From: Phytophthora hibernalis | Lineage: Eukaryota > Oomycota > Peronosporomycetes > Peronosporales > Peronosporaceae | DNA: 64,000 bases | Assembly: GCA_012656075.1 (NCBI GenBank) | Contig: JAAKBF010000171.1 | Span: 1,054,001-1,118,000, forward strand | Reading direction: 5' to 3' | Shown here: piece after piece, positions 63,077 through 64,000 of the stretch | Position numbering within the stretch: position 1 is the first letter of the stretch | Layout: every line of letters begins with the position of its first letter | Notes under the pieces: generated by a model | What the model saw: only the letters and a program-made list of their open reading frames with translations | Database searches by the model: none | What the model was told of the DNA's origin: nothing | Made by a program: the position numbers and the translations under genes

Positions 63077-64000
63077 ATGGATTCAGCTAACGCTTTCGAG
63101 ATGGAAGGCACCACGCTTCGGTCCACCTCCAGCTACTTCCTTCTGCTACGTGTTCACAGTCAAGAACGACAAGTTGAGCTTGTAGATGGAGGAACCCGTT
63201 TCCAAGAAGCAATGGTACGGCTAAGCTTAACCGACATGTAAGAGTTCTTTGTATTGACCTCTTGAGGTGTTTCTGTTGTAAGGTATTCTGGTGACTTGGC
63301 TCAGTCTGACATCGTGGTCCCGACAAACGCAATCCCTAGAGCTCAAATTCAGGACTACATCGCGGTATGCTGCTGTGTCATTAGTTATCTCTCTGAAATC
63401 TAACAGACTTGTGCATGCTTTGCTCTTTTTAGCTCTTTTGTAAGCTGCTGGAGGGCGAGTTGAACAATTCTGGTGAGGTGCAGCGCCACTTGAGAACCCA
63501 GGGGATGCAATTCAACTGGAGTTGCGATACCAGATCAACCAGCTCTTTCCATCGTGGGTATTTGTATAAGTACGTGCTCAATTTTTTCCATCGTGGGTAT
63601 TTGTATAAGTACGTGCTCAATTTTTTCCTGCTACTGTCGAGAGAATTTACGCCTTGGAGGCGGAAGTTCGCGATCTTCGAGGCCAACTGAATTGCCTTCG
63701 CGCAGAATCCCGTTTCCAACAAGACGAGGTTGGGATTGTCGCGGTCAAGGCCTCGGGAAAGGATGAGAGCTCGCATGAAATCTGGAACGGCCTGGAATCC
63801 GCTGATTTTGCCGTGGCTGAACAAAGCAACGCGCTAATAATCCGTCGCGCTGACCTATACATGGTTTGGGGGTTCGTGCGCGTTCCGCATGATGATTTCA
63901 ACCAGCGTGTTCGCCTGATGAAGAATGGCAGAAAGCTCCGCTCATTCGACGTTGGTATTTCACAGGGCGATCAGCACGTTACTCTACTGACAGCACAGAC
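63077..64000 (+). CDS. Paralogue of the 38-kb coiled-coil/jelly-roll protein, 3' partial
   Basis: Runs off the window. Exons: 63077-63237, 63283-63364, 63433 to about 63561, then from about 63638. Head: SSYFLLLRVHSQERQVELVD, QIQDYIALFCKLLEGELNNS and IQLELRYQINQLFPSW, aligning with SYRYVITLKND, DYAKCFRDSLKGNLDNG and VRLELKITVRALEANW of the gene at 37679-38630. It is followed by a coiled coil (ALEAEVRDLRGQL) and the start of a C1q/TNF-like sandwich (RRADLYMVWGFVRVPHDDFN, QRVRLMKNGRKL). One missing base in the run 63497-63499. A 39-bp tandem duplication (63549-63626) covers the end of exon 3 and its donor. Function unknown. Confidence 0.6.
63549..63626. repeat. Tandem duplication of 39 bp across an exon end
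   Basis: 63549-63587 and 63588-63626 are identical (ccatcgtgggtatttgtata...). Each copy contains the same exon end and GTATAAGT donor, so two splice donors are present; using the second one runs into a TAA just after the first. Confidence 0.9.

Noticed and set aside
1..64000. CRISPR arrays, tRNA or rRNA genes
   Set aside because: No regularly spaced identical repeats and no cloverleaf-like or rRNA-like conserved stretches were seen; the tandem repeats at 29.0-29.5 kb are coding.

Overview
The window is nuclear DNA from an oomycete, most likely Phytophthora or a close relative. Supporting signs: a broken RxLR-type effector, an elicitin-like secreted protein, a family-54 arabinofuranosidase, a secreted thaumatin-like/Tos1-like wall protein, flagellar genes as expected of a zoospore former, short GT-AG introns (about 50-105 nt), compact genes on both strands, and PiggyBac, Harbinger, mariner, Copia and Ty3/Gypsy debris. 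No rRNA, tRNA or CRISPR was seen.

Layout. 0.5-24.3 kb is gene-dense host DNA: a PH-domain protein, a LicD/fukutin-like transferase, an amino-acid transporter, a stand-alone Cdc48/p97 N-domain, a flagellar EF-hand protein (DRC8/EFCAB2 type), a TPR protein, a thaumatin/Tos1 fusion, a 7-kb Nup188-like nucleoporin gene, an RxLR remnant, a transmembrane TKL kinase and a PEP-mutase/isocitrate-lyase family enzyme. 24.6-32.5 kb is a mobile-element block: a PiggyBac relic, a retroelement Gag running in frame into a DOT1-like methyltransferase, and a truncated Copia Gag-protease. 33.2-41.7 kb returns to host genes: GH54, a GNAT acetyltransferase, an unfamiliar coiled-coil/jelly-roll protein, a TPGS1-like protein and a type II membrane protein. 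42.4-57.6 kb is a nest of DNA transposons: a TTAA-flanked PiggyBac inside another TIR element, PiggyBac fragments in both orientations, a foldback mariner, MITEs and a two-gene PIF/Harbinger element with intact TIRs. 58.1-64 kb is host again: elicitin-like protein, myristoylated alpha/beta hydrolase with a zinc finger, ribosomal protein eL42, and a paralogue of the 38-kb coiled-coil/jelly-roll gene running off the end.

Sequence quality matters for use. About 21 single-base frame breaks sit in otherwise well-conserved host genes, mostly at short homopolymer runs and mostly as one missing base. They look like assembly errors rather than gene decay, so such genes are given here as single loci with the break positions. 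The mobile elements also carry in-frame stop codons at places where glutamine would fit, which looks like real mutation. Coordinates of spliced genes are outer limits; exons are given in the evidence.
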